Positions 8,944 through 16,302 of a DNA stretch of 33,322 nucleotides are shown here, one piece after another. The position numbers were made by a program, and so were the translations under genes. The notes beneath the pieces were generated by a model. The model was not told where the DNA came from. It did not search any database and saw only the letters and a program-made list of their open reading frames with translations. Position 1 is the first letter of the stretch. Each line of letters opens with the position of its first letter. This stretch comes from JANQTF01 sp036835375 (GTDB lineage Bacteria; Bacteroidota; Bacteroidia; J057), in contig DAITMB010000051.1 in NCBI GenBank assembly GCA_036835375.1, positions 1 to 33,322 on the forward strand. Reading direction: 5' to 3'.

Positions 8944-9032
8944 GGCCCTTTGCCTATGTTTGCTAGCAAATGATTGACGTAGTGATGCCGGAGGAGGTAT
9001 CAAATGGTCAAACAGATTCCGAATTGAATGTG

Positions 9033-9065
9033 AAAGGACTTGCTCACAAAGCGGGTCCTTTTTTC
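9033..9065 (+). terminator. Intrinsic terminator
   Basis: Arms AAAGGAC (9033-9039) and GTCCTTT (9055-9061) pair, with an inner GCT/AGC pairing inside the loop. A run of T follows to 9064. It ends the rightward exported-protein gene. Confidence 0.75.
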
Positions 9066-9093
9066 TATTTTATAATTCCGGGAGAAAGTTTTT

Positions 9094-10218
9094 TCAAGAA
9101 AGATCCATGAAACGCTGATCGGAGCGTATTGCCTCGCCGTGTTCATGGAGGCGTGGAGGTGGAGAGAGCGAAGAAATTTCTCCCAAGCCTTTTGCGACCA
9201 TTTGCCTCAACCCACGAAGATCTCCCGCATGGAGCATAATTCGCCTCGCTTGTTCGGTTTCAAATACCTGCTGCATGTCCCGCACGGCTCCCGCTGGGAT
9301 CGAAGCACGTTGTAACGCATCAAGGAGCATCTCTCGTGGATGCTGCCTGAATCGCGAAGCCAGCCAGTCGTTCACCGCCTGGCGATGCCGCACCCGCATT
9401 GGATTGCTGCTGAAACGTGCCGGAACTGTTTCTCCTATCACCTCACATAAGCGCTGAAACTGGGCATCGTTGCCTACGGCTAGGACTATCTGCTGATCGT
9501 CCTGGCAATGAAATAAAGTGCCGTAAGGCACGATGTTGGGATGGTCGGAGCCGCTGGGTTGAGGTACCTGCCCGGCCACCAGCCAGTTGGTGGCTTGATT
9601 GGCGAGAGAAGACATGCCAGCATCGAGCAGCGACACATGCACACTACGTCCCAGGCCTGTATCTTTTCGTTCGAGGAGCGCCAAAAGGATGGCTTCTTTG
9701 AGATGATGAGCCGCAAGGACGTCCATTAGCGCTACGGGCATTTTGTGGGTGGAAGCTGTGGTTCCGTTGAGGTAGGTGAAGCCCGCTTCCGCTTGAATGA
9801 CGGCGTCAAAAGCGGGTCGCTCCGACTCTTGTCCGTATCCGCTAATGGCTGCCCAGATCAGCCGTGGGTTGAGGGATCGGAGGGTGGGCTCATCCACTCC
9901 GAGGCGCTTGGCTTGGCTGGGAAGATAGGAACTCAGGACAATGTCCGCCTGGCAGGCGATCCGCTGGACCAGCGCCAGCGCCGACGATTCGCGAAGGTCG
10001 AGCGCAATGGATTCTTTGCCCCAATTGACAGCTGAAAAATAGGCACTTCGGTCATCGGCTTCCGGTTCTGATGGCAATCGCCAACTCCGGGTGACGTCGC
10101 CGCCTGTGAGGACATTTTCTACTTTGATGACCCTGGCGCCTAATTCAGCTAACCACTGGCCTACACTCGGCCCCGCGAGGACGGAGGCGAGTTCCAATAC
10201 AAGCAGATCTTTCAACAT
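9094..10218 (-). CDS. CaiB/BaiF family III CoA-transferase
   Basis: The product is 374 residues. The N-terminus LLVLELASVLAGPSVGQWLAELGARVIKVE is the family signature, and NWGKESIALDLR and IWAAISGYGQ follow. The catalytic aspartate is D166 in PVALMDVLAAHHL, equivalent to the Asp that carries the acyl anhydride in formyl-CoA transferase. Family members move CoA between carboxylic acids or racemise alpha-methylacyl-CoA. No acyl-CoA dehydrogenase or other CoA gene lies nearby, so the substrate is unknown. It is cytoplasmic and apparently monocistronic. Confidence 0.9.
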   Translation of the reverse strand: MLKDLLVLELASVLAGPSVGQWLAELGARVIKVENVLTGGDVTRSWRLPSEPEADDRSAYFSAVNWGKESIALDLRESSALALVQRIACQADIVLSSYLPSQAKRLGVDEPTLRSLNPRLIWAAISGYGQESERPAFDAVIQAEAGFTYLNGTTASTHKMPVALMDVLAAHHLKEAILLALLERKDTGLGRSVHVSLLDAGMSSLANQATNWLVAGQVPQPSGSDHPNIVPYGTLFHCQDDQQIVLAVGNDAQFQRLCEVIGETVPARFSSNPMRVRHRQAVNDWLASRFRQHPREMLLDALQRASIPAGAVRDMQQVFETEQARRIMLHAGDLRGLRQMVAKGLGEISSLSPPPRLHEHGEAIRSDQRFMDLS

Positions 10219-10743
10219 AGCGGATTTTCAATACCAGATACACATGAAGCCAAATTCACGAATCGTGCAGGGACGGCCACTTCCAGCACGAAAGAATGAT
10301 AAAAAATGACCAAACTTAAAAGGTGCTTTGTGAAAACTTGTCGATTGCAGCCCAAAGAAGATAACAGAGGAAAGAGTCTGGGCAAAATCAGAACGCAATA
10401 TGGTGACCTTGCCTCAGCAGCATGTGTAGATGTAACNNNNNNNNNNNNNNNNNNNNNNNNNNNNNNNNNNNNNNNNNNNNNNNNNNNNNNNNNNNNNNNN
10501 NNNNNNNNNNNNNNNNNNNNNNNNNNNNNNNNNNNNATGGAAGGGACCACTTCACAAAAAAAACTGTCCATCAGGCTTGCTGAGTGGTGGGAATTCTTCC
10601 TTTCAGTAAAATAAAGGATCTTTAAATTCGCTATGTTGATGGGTCCATTTCAATGACGCAATTGGTACACATCCCTACTTCCCTACCCTACTCCGCGATC
10701 TATAGGCCATCATGCCTGCCTTAAGCATGATTTATTTGGATTT
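10219..10743. other. Divergent intergenic region containing an assembly gap
   Basis: The 100 N at 10437-10536 are an assembly gap of unknown real length. No gene can be supported on either side of it. A small hairpin (TCATGC 10710-10715 with GCATGA 10725-10730) precedes the next start. The gap may hide a repeat or insertion sequence. Confidence 0.6.
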
Positions 10744-11211
10744 ATGCACCAATCCTACCCTTCAATCCCTCTGTCACTCAGCCTTTGCGTGCTAATCCTG
10801 CTGCCTTGGGTGGCTCGGTCGCAACCTCCAACTACGCGCGAGTTGCCCCCAGCTGCGACCTACCGTCTTCCCGTCGCTGAGCAGCGGCAGCAGGAATTGG
10901 AGCAAGACCTCAGCCAGCGGATCAAAGAGTTTCGTACGCTGCCAAGCGCAGCACGAGACCAAGCCAAGATCGAAATCGAGACCTTGCTGTTCAACTTATT
11001 CGATCTCAATATCAGTCAGCAAGAATCACAAGCGAAGTCTCTCCGACATCAGCTCCAAAAAATGGAGGCTGACCCCGAGTACAACGGCCAAAACGCAGAG
11101 ATACAACGCTTACAAAGCGCGCTGCGACAAGTAGAGAGTGGGCTGGAATATCGCCGTAAAAATCGGCAGCAAATTGTGGAACAGCGAATGCGAGAGCTCC
11201 TTGGAGGGTGA
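10744..11211 (+). CDS. Exported coiled-coil protein, unknown function
   Basis: The product is 155 residues with a signal peptide (LSLSLCVLILLPWVARSQ). The mature part is highly charged and helical, with Gln/Glu/Arg-rich stretches such as EQRQQELEQDLSQRIKEF and two longer predicted coiled-coil segments. It is likely periplasmic. No family is recognised. It converges on the SH3 lipoprotein gene with only 7 bases between stops. Confidence 0.7.
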   Translation: MHQSYPSIPLSLSLCVLILLPWVARSQPPTTRELPPAATYRLPVAEQRQQELEQDLSQRIKEFRTLPSAARDQAKIEIETLLFNLFDLNISQQESQAKSLRHQLQKMEADPEYNGQNAEIQRLQSALRQVESGLEYRRKNRQQIVEQRMRELLGG

Positions 11212-11218
11212 CTTCGTA

Positions 11219-12037
11219 TCAAGGCTCCTCTGGCATTTCTCCTAAATCTTCATCTTCCTCGTCCAGTTCTGGAATGTTTGAGGGAATGGAACTGGGATCT
11301 GCTGTACCAATATTATCCATTCGCTGCTTGACCAACTCAATGAGCTGGGATTTTTTCAGCGCTTTGTCATCTAAAATTTCTTGAAGCCTGTCTCGCTTCA
11401 CTTCTGGATTTCGGGTTTGGTCGGCTTTGAAGAGGCGCAGGGCTGTCATGAGGTCGTCTTGCTCGAAGGTAAATTTTCGATCCAGCTTGATCCACCCCTT
11501 GCTGGCCTTTTTGTAACCAGAAATGTGCACCCAATCGTCTTTGCGTTCCAGCACCACGATGATTTCTCCAGGGAGCACCTTGTCATCGCGCAAAGTCATG
11601 AGGTCTGGCCTCCGATAGATTTCTGCCTCTTGGGTCATGGCGGCCAGTCGTCCATTTTTTTCAAACAACTCCTCATTCACCCAACCTTCCTGCCCGTCTT
11701 GCAAGCGAATGCGCATGTACACGCGATTCTCAGATTTGACTGTGTCAAACACACCCAGATATTCTACCCGCTCCCCATAGTAGATCGGCACAAGGTAGTT
11801 TTTTTGACGGTCGCTGGTATAGTTTTTCCTACCGGGCTCTCTTCTTAGCCCTACGACAGGCCACACACAAATCGCTCTTCTCTCGCGGGCGGTGGTAAGA
11901 CTATCCGGCCACATTTCTACCAACTCGGAAGGAGCTTCCTCCGAAGTCGTATAGGCACCCGAATTTTGACAGCCTGAACTCATCAGGACTGCGGACAGAA
12001 GGAAAAATCCCCAGTTCTTGAACACAACATTCGACAT
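11219..12037 (-). CDS. SH3-like domain lipoprotein
   Basis: The product is 272 residues from ATG 12037; an ATG at 12049 would add an acidic MEEL before the signal. The lipobox-like end of the signal peptide is LMSSGC (C23). Two bacterial SH3-like segments follow: one with YGERVEYLGVFD and RIRLQDGQEGWVNEELF, and one with LPGEIIVVLERKDDWVHISGYKKASKGWIK. The C-terminus is acidic and Pro/Glu-rich. SH3b lipoproteins usually bind peptidoglycan or peptides; the role here is not known. Confidence 0.75.
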   Translation of the reverse strand: MSNVVFKNWGFFLLSAVLMSSGCQNSGAYTTSEEAPSELVEMWPDSLTTARERRAICVWPVVGLRREPGRKNYTSDRQKNYLVPIYYGERVEYLGVFDTVKSENRVYMRIRLQDGQEGWVNEELFEKNGRLAAMTQEAEIYRRPDLMTLRDDKVLPGEIIVVLERKDDWVHISGYKKASKGWIKLDRKFTFEQDDLMTALRLFKADQTRNPEVKRDRLQEILDDKALKKSQLIELVKQRMDNIGTADPSSIPSNIPELDEEDEDLGEMPEEP

Positions 12038-12697
12038 CAATTCTTCCATTGAAAGTCCTAATTTACGGAAGGAGGAAGATTATCCAAATTAAGGTCTTGG
12101 GCTGGTAGCCTTCAGCTTGTATGGTGCAAGTAGCTACAGGTGAGCACCTTGCCAACGAATGTTGACGGTTCCAGGGGATTTGAAAAAGGTAAATATAGAT
12201 GTCCTCCCGGAATTATCTCCTTCCCCTTTGCCGCGAATACTTCAATCAACTGAGGAAATTGCATTTCTCCCAGATATGAAGCACGCCAGCTTGTAGCCTT
12301 ATTTCCCAGCGGGCTCCAGATTGAATGTCTTCACCAACCTTTGAGACTGCTTTGAAAAAATAGAGTCACGTGTTGAAATCTCTTTATTTGCTTCAGGAAA
12401 AATTTGACTCTCACAAGAGATTTTCTTCTGGAATAAATCAAGCATTCTGTATGAAACTGTCGGGTAATCGATGGTAAGAATTCGAAAACAAACACAAATT
12501 TCTTCCAACAAATGCCCAAAAAATGCTCACCAAACTACGCTCCCCCACTCGTCTGCTAAGATGCGCCTTGATATCGGCTATCTCAACCCGATGTAAGATC
12601 CGACTGTAAATCGAAGGAGTGAAAAATTCGTTGTAAGGTTTGTCAATAATGTATATTTTCGCAACCATCACGACTCTAACGACCTAACTTAGTAGCT
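12038..12697. other. Non-coding divergent region
   Basis: About 660 bases with no supportable gene. Short frames on the minus strand have no family resemblance and poor composition. The right end holds the promoter of the PUR-family gene. Confidence 0.6.
12631..12659 (+). promoter_or_regulatory. Candidate Bacteroidota promoter (TTG-N18-TATATTTT)
   Basis: TTG at 12631-12633 and TATATTTT at 12652-12659 are 18 bases apart, close to the Bacteroidota TTG / TAnnTTTG consensus. It would give a leader of about 30 bases before ATG 12698. Confidence 0.4.
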
Positions 12698-13232
12698 ATG
12701 CAAGGGAGAGATCAAGGGAGAGATCAAGGGAGAGATNNNNNNNNNNNNNNNNNNNNNNNNNNNNNNNNNNNNNNNNNNNNNNNNNNNNNNNNNNNNNNNN
12801 NNNNNNNNNNNNNNNNNNNNNNNNNNNNNNNNNNNNCAAGGGAGAGATCAAGGGAGAGATCAAGGGAGAGATGAGGTGTATTCGGAGAAAATCCGTGCAG
12901 GCAAGCGTACTTACTTTTTCGATGTTCGCGCTACCCGGTCCAATGATTATTACATCACGATCACCGAGAGTAAGCGGAAGTACGACAATCGAGGCTACGA
13001 CAAGCATAAGATTTTCTTATACAAGGAGGATTTTAATAAATTTCTCGCATCGCTGGCCAAAACCATCGATCACGTCAAGGTGGAGTTGATGCCTGATTAC
13101 GATTACGAAGAATTCGACCGTCGCCAAGACGATTACGACGATGATTACGACGGCGATAGCTATTTGGCTGAAGACCGAGTAAATAAAGAGGAAGAGCACA
13201 TTCAGCCATTGTCCACGCGCTGGGAAGACTGA
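12698..13232 (+). CDS. PUR-family (DUF3276) DNA/RNA-binding protein with N-terminal RDQG repeats, broken by assembly gap
   Basis: The conserved core starts at DEVYSEKIRAGKRTYFFDV and continues NDYYITITESKRKYD, HKIFLYKEDFNKFL and HVKVELMPDYDYEEFD. It is the Bacteroidota PUR-alpha-like single-strand DNA and RNA-binding family. Its frame is open leftward through a 12-base repeat to the gap. Left of the gap, ATG 12698 opens the same repeat as M-QGRD-QGRD-QGRD. The real start is therefore 12698, and the gap lies inside the gene. The 100 N do not keep frame, as expected for a placeholder. The C-terminus is Asp/Tyr-rich and acidic. An RD-rich disordered tail on a nucleic-acid-binding core suggests an RNA-contact role, which is inference. 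Confidence 0.85.
12701..12872 (+). repeat. 12-bp tandem repeat CAAGGGAGAGAT flanking a gap
   Basis: Three perfect copies lie at 12701-12736 and three at 12837-12872, on either side of 100 N. Each encodes Gln-Gly-Arg-Asp. The true copy number is unknown and was probably collapsed by the assembler. Confidence 0.95.
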
Positions 13233-13567
13233 GCGACTCGCTGATTGTCCCTGTCAATTGTCTCCAGTCAAAGGTTCCTCCTTCGGCCTGTCCCATCAAA
13301 TTTGTTTGATTGGGTGCCACTTCGAAAGATGTGGCCGCATACACTCGGATATTCCATTCGATAACGAGTTGCTAATCGCTATTCGGCTGCAACATGGCTT
13401 GCAGCAACTTATTTGCGTCGATTGGATTGTACCATGTTTCGATATAATTGTGACAGAAGTCGAGCAAGGGATTCGCTTTTCTCAGTAGTTGCCATAGGAT
13501 GAGTCGCCTTTCCTGATTCCATGGCGGGTTCCGCAATAGATTCCGGAGCTTTGTCTAACTTGATTTC
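13233..13567. other. Intergenic region
   Basis: No gene is supported. A weak hairpin lies at 13292-13314 (CCCATCAAA against TTTGATTGGG with one bulge) without a T-run, so it is not called a terminator. Confidence 0.5.
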
Positions 13568-14932
13568 ATGAACAAGCAAATCTCATCTTCCTTCATCCGG
13601 CCTTGGCTTTCTGCTTCAGGCTGGGACAGCCCTGTGCCTGCTCATGCACTGGGCCTGTTTCGAATCCTGTTTGGGCTGCTGATGACTTGGGAGATAATCT
13701 ATTTCATTCGGATTGACTTCGTCGGAGTTTTTCTTAGTTCACCGATGGTCCAATTCACTTATCCGGGATTTTCGTGGCTGGGGGCCTTACCGGACGAACT
13801 CTTGTGGGGCCTTATCGGAATGCTGCTTCTGAGCACCGTGCTCATCACCTTGGGGATCTGGTTTCGTTGGGTCATGCTGTTTTTTGCTCTTGGATTCACC
13901 TACCTTTTCCTCCTTGATCAAGCCTACTGCAACAATCACCTCTACCTGATCTGTCTGCTCAGTGGCTGGATGGCTTTTTTGCCGATGGACGCTGCGCTGA
14001 CACCTCGTCGCGCAATGCCAAGACCAGTACCTGCTGCTTGCTATGCGATCCTGCGAGCTCACATTGTACTGGTCTACTTTTTTGGTGGAATTGCCAAAAT
14101 CAATCCCGACTGGCTCTTCCAGCAGCAACCTGTGCGACTCCTCGTCTCCCAAACCCCTTTTCTTAGCAACATGCTGGGGGAAGAAATCACCGTCTATCTC
14201 CTCACCTACGGTGGTCTCGTATTTGACCTCATCATCGGGGCATTACTGCTCTATCGACCCACCAGAACCCTCGGATTTGTGGGTGCACTGATCTTCAATG
14301 GCCTGAATGCCGTGATATTCAATGACATCAACATCTTTCCCTTCTTTATGATCGGAAGCCTGGTGTTGTTCTTTGAACCCTCTACGGTAGCAAATTGGTT
14401 TCGGCCATCGAAGCGCTCCACGCGGAATAAGAAGAAAGAGTTGCCTTCTATCCAGCCCATTTGGGGTCGGCAGATTTGGGTCCAGCGCCTCTTTATTGGA
14501 TACCTCATCTTTCACCTACTTTGGCCCTTCCGCCACCTTGCGATTCCAGGCCCAGTGGATTGGACAGGCCAAGGACAGCAATTTGCCTGGCGGATGAAGA
14601 TCCAAACCCGTGTCACGGACACCCTTGAGTTAGAAGTGCTCGACTATCGCACCAAAACCATTATCCCCATAGATCTCGATGCTTACTTACCCAATATCGA
14701 TCAAAAAAGTGTGATGGCACAGCGCCCGCAAGCTTTGATGCTCATGGTGGACTATCTCAAGACGAGAGCGAGCGAGCGGCTCCGGCACGATGAGGTCGGT
14801 GTAAGGGCGAGGGTGAAAGTGCGATTCAATGGGCGGCCCGCACAATGGATGGTCGATCCTGAGACGGACCTTGCAAGGGAAACCTATCGCCATTGGGGGC
14901 GAAATGAATGGATCCTTCCACTCCAACACTAA
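13568..14932 (+). CDS. HTTM-domain (vitamin K-dependent gamma-carboxylase-like) membrane protein
   Basis: The product is 454 residues. It opens with LGLFRILFGLLMTWEIIYF and contains YCNNHLYLICLLSGWMAFLP and LRAHIVLVYFFGGIAKINPDWL, the clearest signature of the HTTM domain. Several membrane helices fill residues 25 to about 320. A soluble C-terminus of about 130 residues follows, including QGQQFAWRMKIQTR. Human gamma-carboxylase modifies Glu residues using vitamin K; bacterial relatives mostly lack a proven activity. It lies just before the aromatic operon, but a separate promoter follows it. Confidence 0.85.
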   Translation: MNKQISSSFIRPWLSASGWDSPVPAHALGLFRILFGLLMTWEIIYFIRIDFVGVFLSSPMVQFTYPGFSWLGALPDELLWGLIGMLLLSTVLITLGIWFRWVMLFFALGFTYLFLLDQAYCNNHLYLICLLSGWMAFLPMDAALTPRRAMPRPVPAACYAILRAHIVLVYFFGGIAKINPDWLFQQQPVRLLVSQTPFLSNMLGEEITVYLLTYGGLVFDLIIGALLLYRPTRTLGFVGALIFNGLNAVIFNDINIFPFFMIGSLVLFFEPSTVANWFRPSKRSTRNKKKELPSIQPIWGRQIWVQRLFIGYLIFHLLWPFRHLAIPGPVDWTGQGQQFAWRMKIQTRVTDTLELEVLDYRTKTIIPIDLDAYLPNIDQKSVMAQRPQALMLMVDYLKTRASERLRHDEVGVRARVKVRFNGRPAQWMVDPETDLARETYRHWGRNEWILPLQH

Positions 14933-15029
14933 ATGGTTTACTCCCATTGGGGTGACAAAGCGGCTGTCGGGAGCTGAACATTTTTTGAGAATTTTTCCAA
15001 AAACTCTAATTTATTCTGTCAGGATTGTA

Positions 15030-15058
15030 TTGATTCTGTGGTTTGGGTATTAAATTTT
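15030..15058 (+). promoter_or_regulatory. Candidate promoter of the aromatic operon (TTG-N18-TAAATTTT)
   Basis: TTG at 15030-15032 and TAAATTTT at 15051-15058 are 18 bases apart, the same layout as the PUR-gene promoter. Transcription would begin near 15065, about 12 bases before the leader peptide ATG. Confidence 0.5.
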
Positions 15059-15076
15059 TTCCTTAGTATTGTCCAT

Positions 15077-15163
15077 ATGAAAGTTTCCTCCCTGTCGTAC
15101 TACGCGTTTTACTTTTATTGCTTCTATCGCACAGCGCTTAGACAGGGGCCTTGTATGGCATGA
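15077..15163 (+). CDS. Tyr/Phe-rich leader peptide of the aromatic operon
   Basis: A 28-codon ORF. Residues 8-17 read YYAFYFYCFY: five Tyr and three Phe in ten codons (15098-15127). It lies between a promoter and an intrinsic terminator, and the prephenate dehydratase gene follows 170 bases later. This is the layout of E. coli pheL and similar attenuator leaders. Stop codon TGA is at 15161-15163. No Shine-Dalgarno is seen, as is normal for this phylum. Function (stalling when charged tRNA-Tyr or tRNA-Phe is scarce) is inferred from sequence and context. Confidence 0.85.
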   Translation: MKVSSLSYYAFYFYCFYRTALRQGPCMA

Positions 15164-15194
15164 GTGCATGACTAGTCAGTCACAAACGTCCCTG
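15089..15194 (+). promoter_or_regulatory. Attenuator: competing 1:2 and 2:3 RNA pairings
   Basis: Segment 1 (15090-15096, CCCTGTC) is a perfect 7-bp complement of segment 2 (15141-15147, GACAGGG), with a further T-G pair. Segment 2 extended (15143-15154, CAGGGGCCTTGT) can instead pair with segment 3 (15182-15194, ACAAACGTCCCTG): seven pairs including one G-U, one mismatch, then TT/AA and GT/AC around a bulged A. Segment 3 is the 5' arm of the terminator. Ribosome stalling at 15098-15127 would cover segment 1 and leave segment 2 free, favouring read-through. Confidence 0.75.
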
Positions 15195-15223
15195 AAGAAA
15201 TTGCTTCTGGGACGTTTTTTTTT
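15184..15223 (+). terminator. Attenuator terminator hairpin (3:4)
   Basis: Arms AAACGTCCC (15184-15192) and GGGACGTTT (15209-15217) pair perfectly. A T-T mismatch and GAAG/CTTC extend the stem, the loop has 6 bases, and T runs to 15223. It stands 110 bases before the first operon gene, not after a gene. Confidence 0.9.
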
Positions 15224-15332
15224 ACCATTCCTACCATGTAGGCGCCCAAAAACAAGTTTCAGATTGTCTTTGTTTATCTGCTTCTGTTTACTTCCTGGTT
15301 CTACGCATCCACATTAACTGCCTGTTCACTGT

Positions 15333-16295
15333 ATGAACTCGTTCAGCTCATCACCAGTTCCCGCACAGACTCAAAGCCTCCACATTGCTATCCAAGGTGT
15401 GGCGGGATCTTTCCATGAACTGGCGGCTCGGCAGTACTTTGGCCATGAGATTGAGCTGGTTTGTTGCGACTCTTTTCCGGAATTGTTTCAACAACTGCAG
15501 CAACCGACGACTGACTATGCGGTGACAGCCATCGAAAACAGCGTTGCAGGGACCATTTTGCCCAACTATTCGCTCATTCGGCAATCAGGCTACAAGATCA
15601 TTGGCGAGGTATATCTTCGAATTTCGCACATGCTCATGGCCTTGCCCGGGACCTCGCTAGCGGAAATCCGCGAAGTACACTCCCACCCTATGGCGCTCCA
15701 GCAGTGCCTGAGATTTTTGCGAGGAATTCCGGATTTAAAGCTCGTAGAATGCGACGATACTGCCGCAAGTGCAGCGCGTATTCACCAAGGCCAGTGGAAG
15801 GGCATCGCAGCAGTCGCCAGCAGGCTCGCTGCCGAACGATATGACTTGGAAATCATTCAAGCATCCATCGAAGATGACCCAGGAAACTTCACGCGGTTCT
15901 TTATTCTTGGACCACCTGAAACACAAGAAGACCTGAAACAACAATCGATTTCTCTCCCCTCGAGCAACCATCCCATCAATAAGTCTTCACTTTGCTTTTC
16001 CCTCAGCCACAACATCGGCTCCCTGGCCCAAGTCCTCTTGGTGCTCAGCGCCCACGGTATGAACCTCACCAAAATCCAGTCTTCGCCGATGGTCGGCAGG
16101 GCTTGGGAATATTTTTTCCATCTCGACCTCGAATTCGATGATTATTCCCAGTATCAACGGGCCATTTCAGCGATACACCCGCTGGTGAGCCACGCAAAGG
16201 TCCTCGGAGAGTATTGCAAAGCCGAAAAGACTCCGATGGATCAGCCCAGTTCTGACCTTCCCTCCTCCAATTCCTTGACTCATCCTCTGATCTGA
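15333..16295 (+). CDS. pheA: Prephenate dehydratase with ACT domain
   Basis: The product is 320 residues and converts prephenate to phenylpyruvate, the Phe branch. The catalytic domain has GVAGSFHELAARQYF near 22, AIENSVAGTI near 67 and the TRF motif in GNFTRFFILG (T187, R188, F189). An ACT regulatory domain covers about 217-290. Its GALV-equivalent is GSLA (229-232) and its ESRP-equivalent is QSSP (249-252), so Phe binding may differ from the E. coli enzyme. There is no chorismate mutase domain here; that activity is on the DAHP synthase fusion. It is the first structural gene after the attenuator, and the next gene starts 7 bases on. Confidence 0.93.
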   Translation: MNSFSSSPVPAQTQSLHIAIQGVAGSFHELAARQYFGHEIELVCCDSFPELFQQLQQPTTDYAVTAIENSVAGTILPNYSLIRQSGYKIIGEVYLRISHMLMALPGTSLAEIREVHSHPMALQQCLRFLRGIPDLKLVECDDTAASAARIHQGQWKGIAAVASRLAAERYDLEIIQASIEDDPGNFTRFFILGPPETQEDLKQQSISLPSSNHPINKSSLCFSLSHNIGSLAQVLLVLSAHGMNLTKIQSSPMVGRAWEYFFHLDLEFDDYSQYQRAISAIHPLVSHAKVLGEYCKAEKTPMDQPSSDLPSSNSLTHPLI

Positions 16296-16302
16296 ACATC
16301 AT

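Noticed and set aside
9033..9065. A second attenuator or riboswitch
   Set aside because: The hairpin lies after a rightward gene and faces a convergent gene; no leader ORF or downstream gene on that strand, so it is an ordinary terminator.
10212..10614. Frames running through the 100-N gap at 10437
   Set aside because: Translation through N is meaningless and the flanking residues match no family.
12299..12671. Short minus-strand frames in the 12038-12697 region
   Set aside because: 60-77 residues, overlapping each other, rare-codon-like composition and no motif.
12701..12872. CRISPR-like reading of the repeated 12-bp units
   Set aside because: Repeats are contiguous without spacers and in frame with a protein; a coding tandem repeat explains them.
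13292..13314. Terminator after the PUR-family gene
   Set aside because: The stem has a bulge and no T-run follows on either strand.
13258..13488. 76-residue plus-strand frame after the PUR-family gene
   Set aside because: TTG start, no motif, and composition unlike neighbours.
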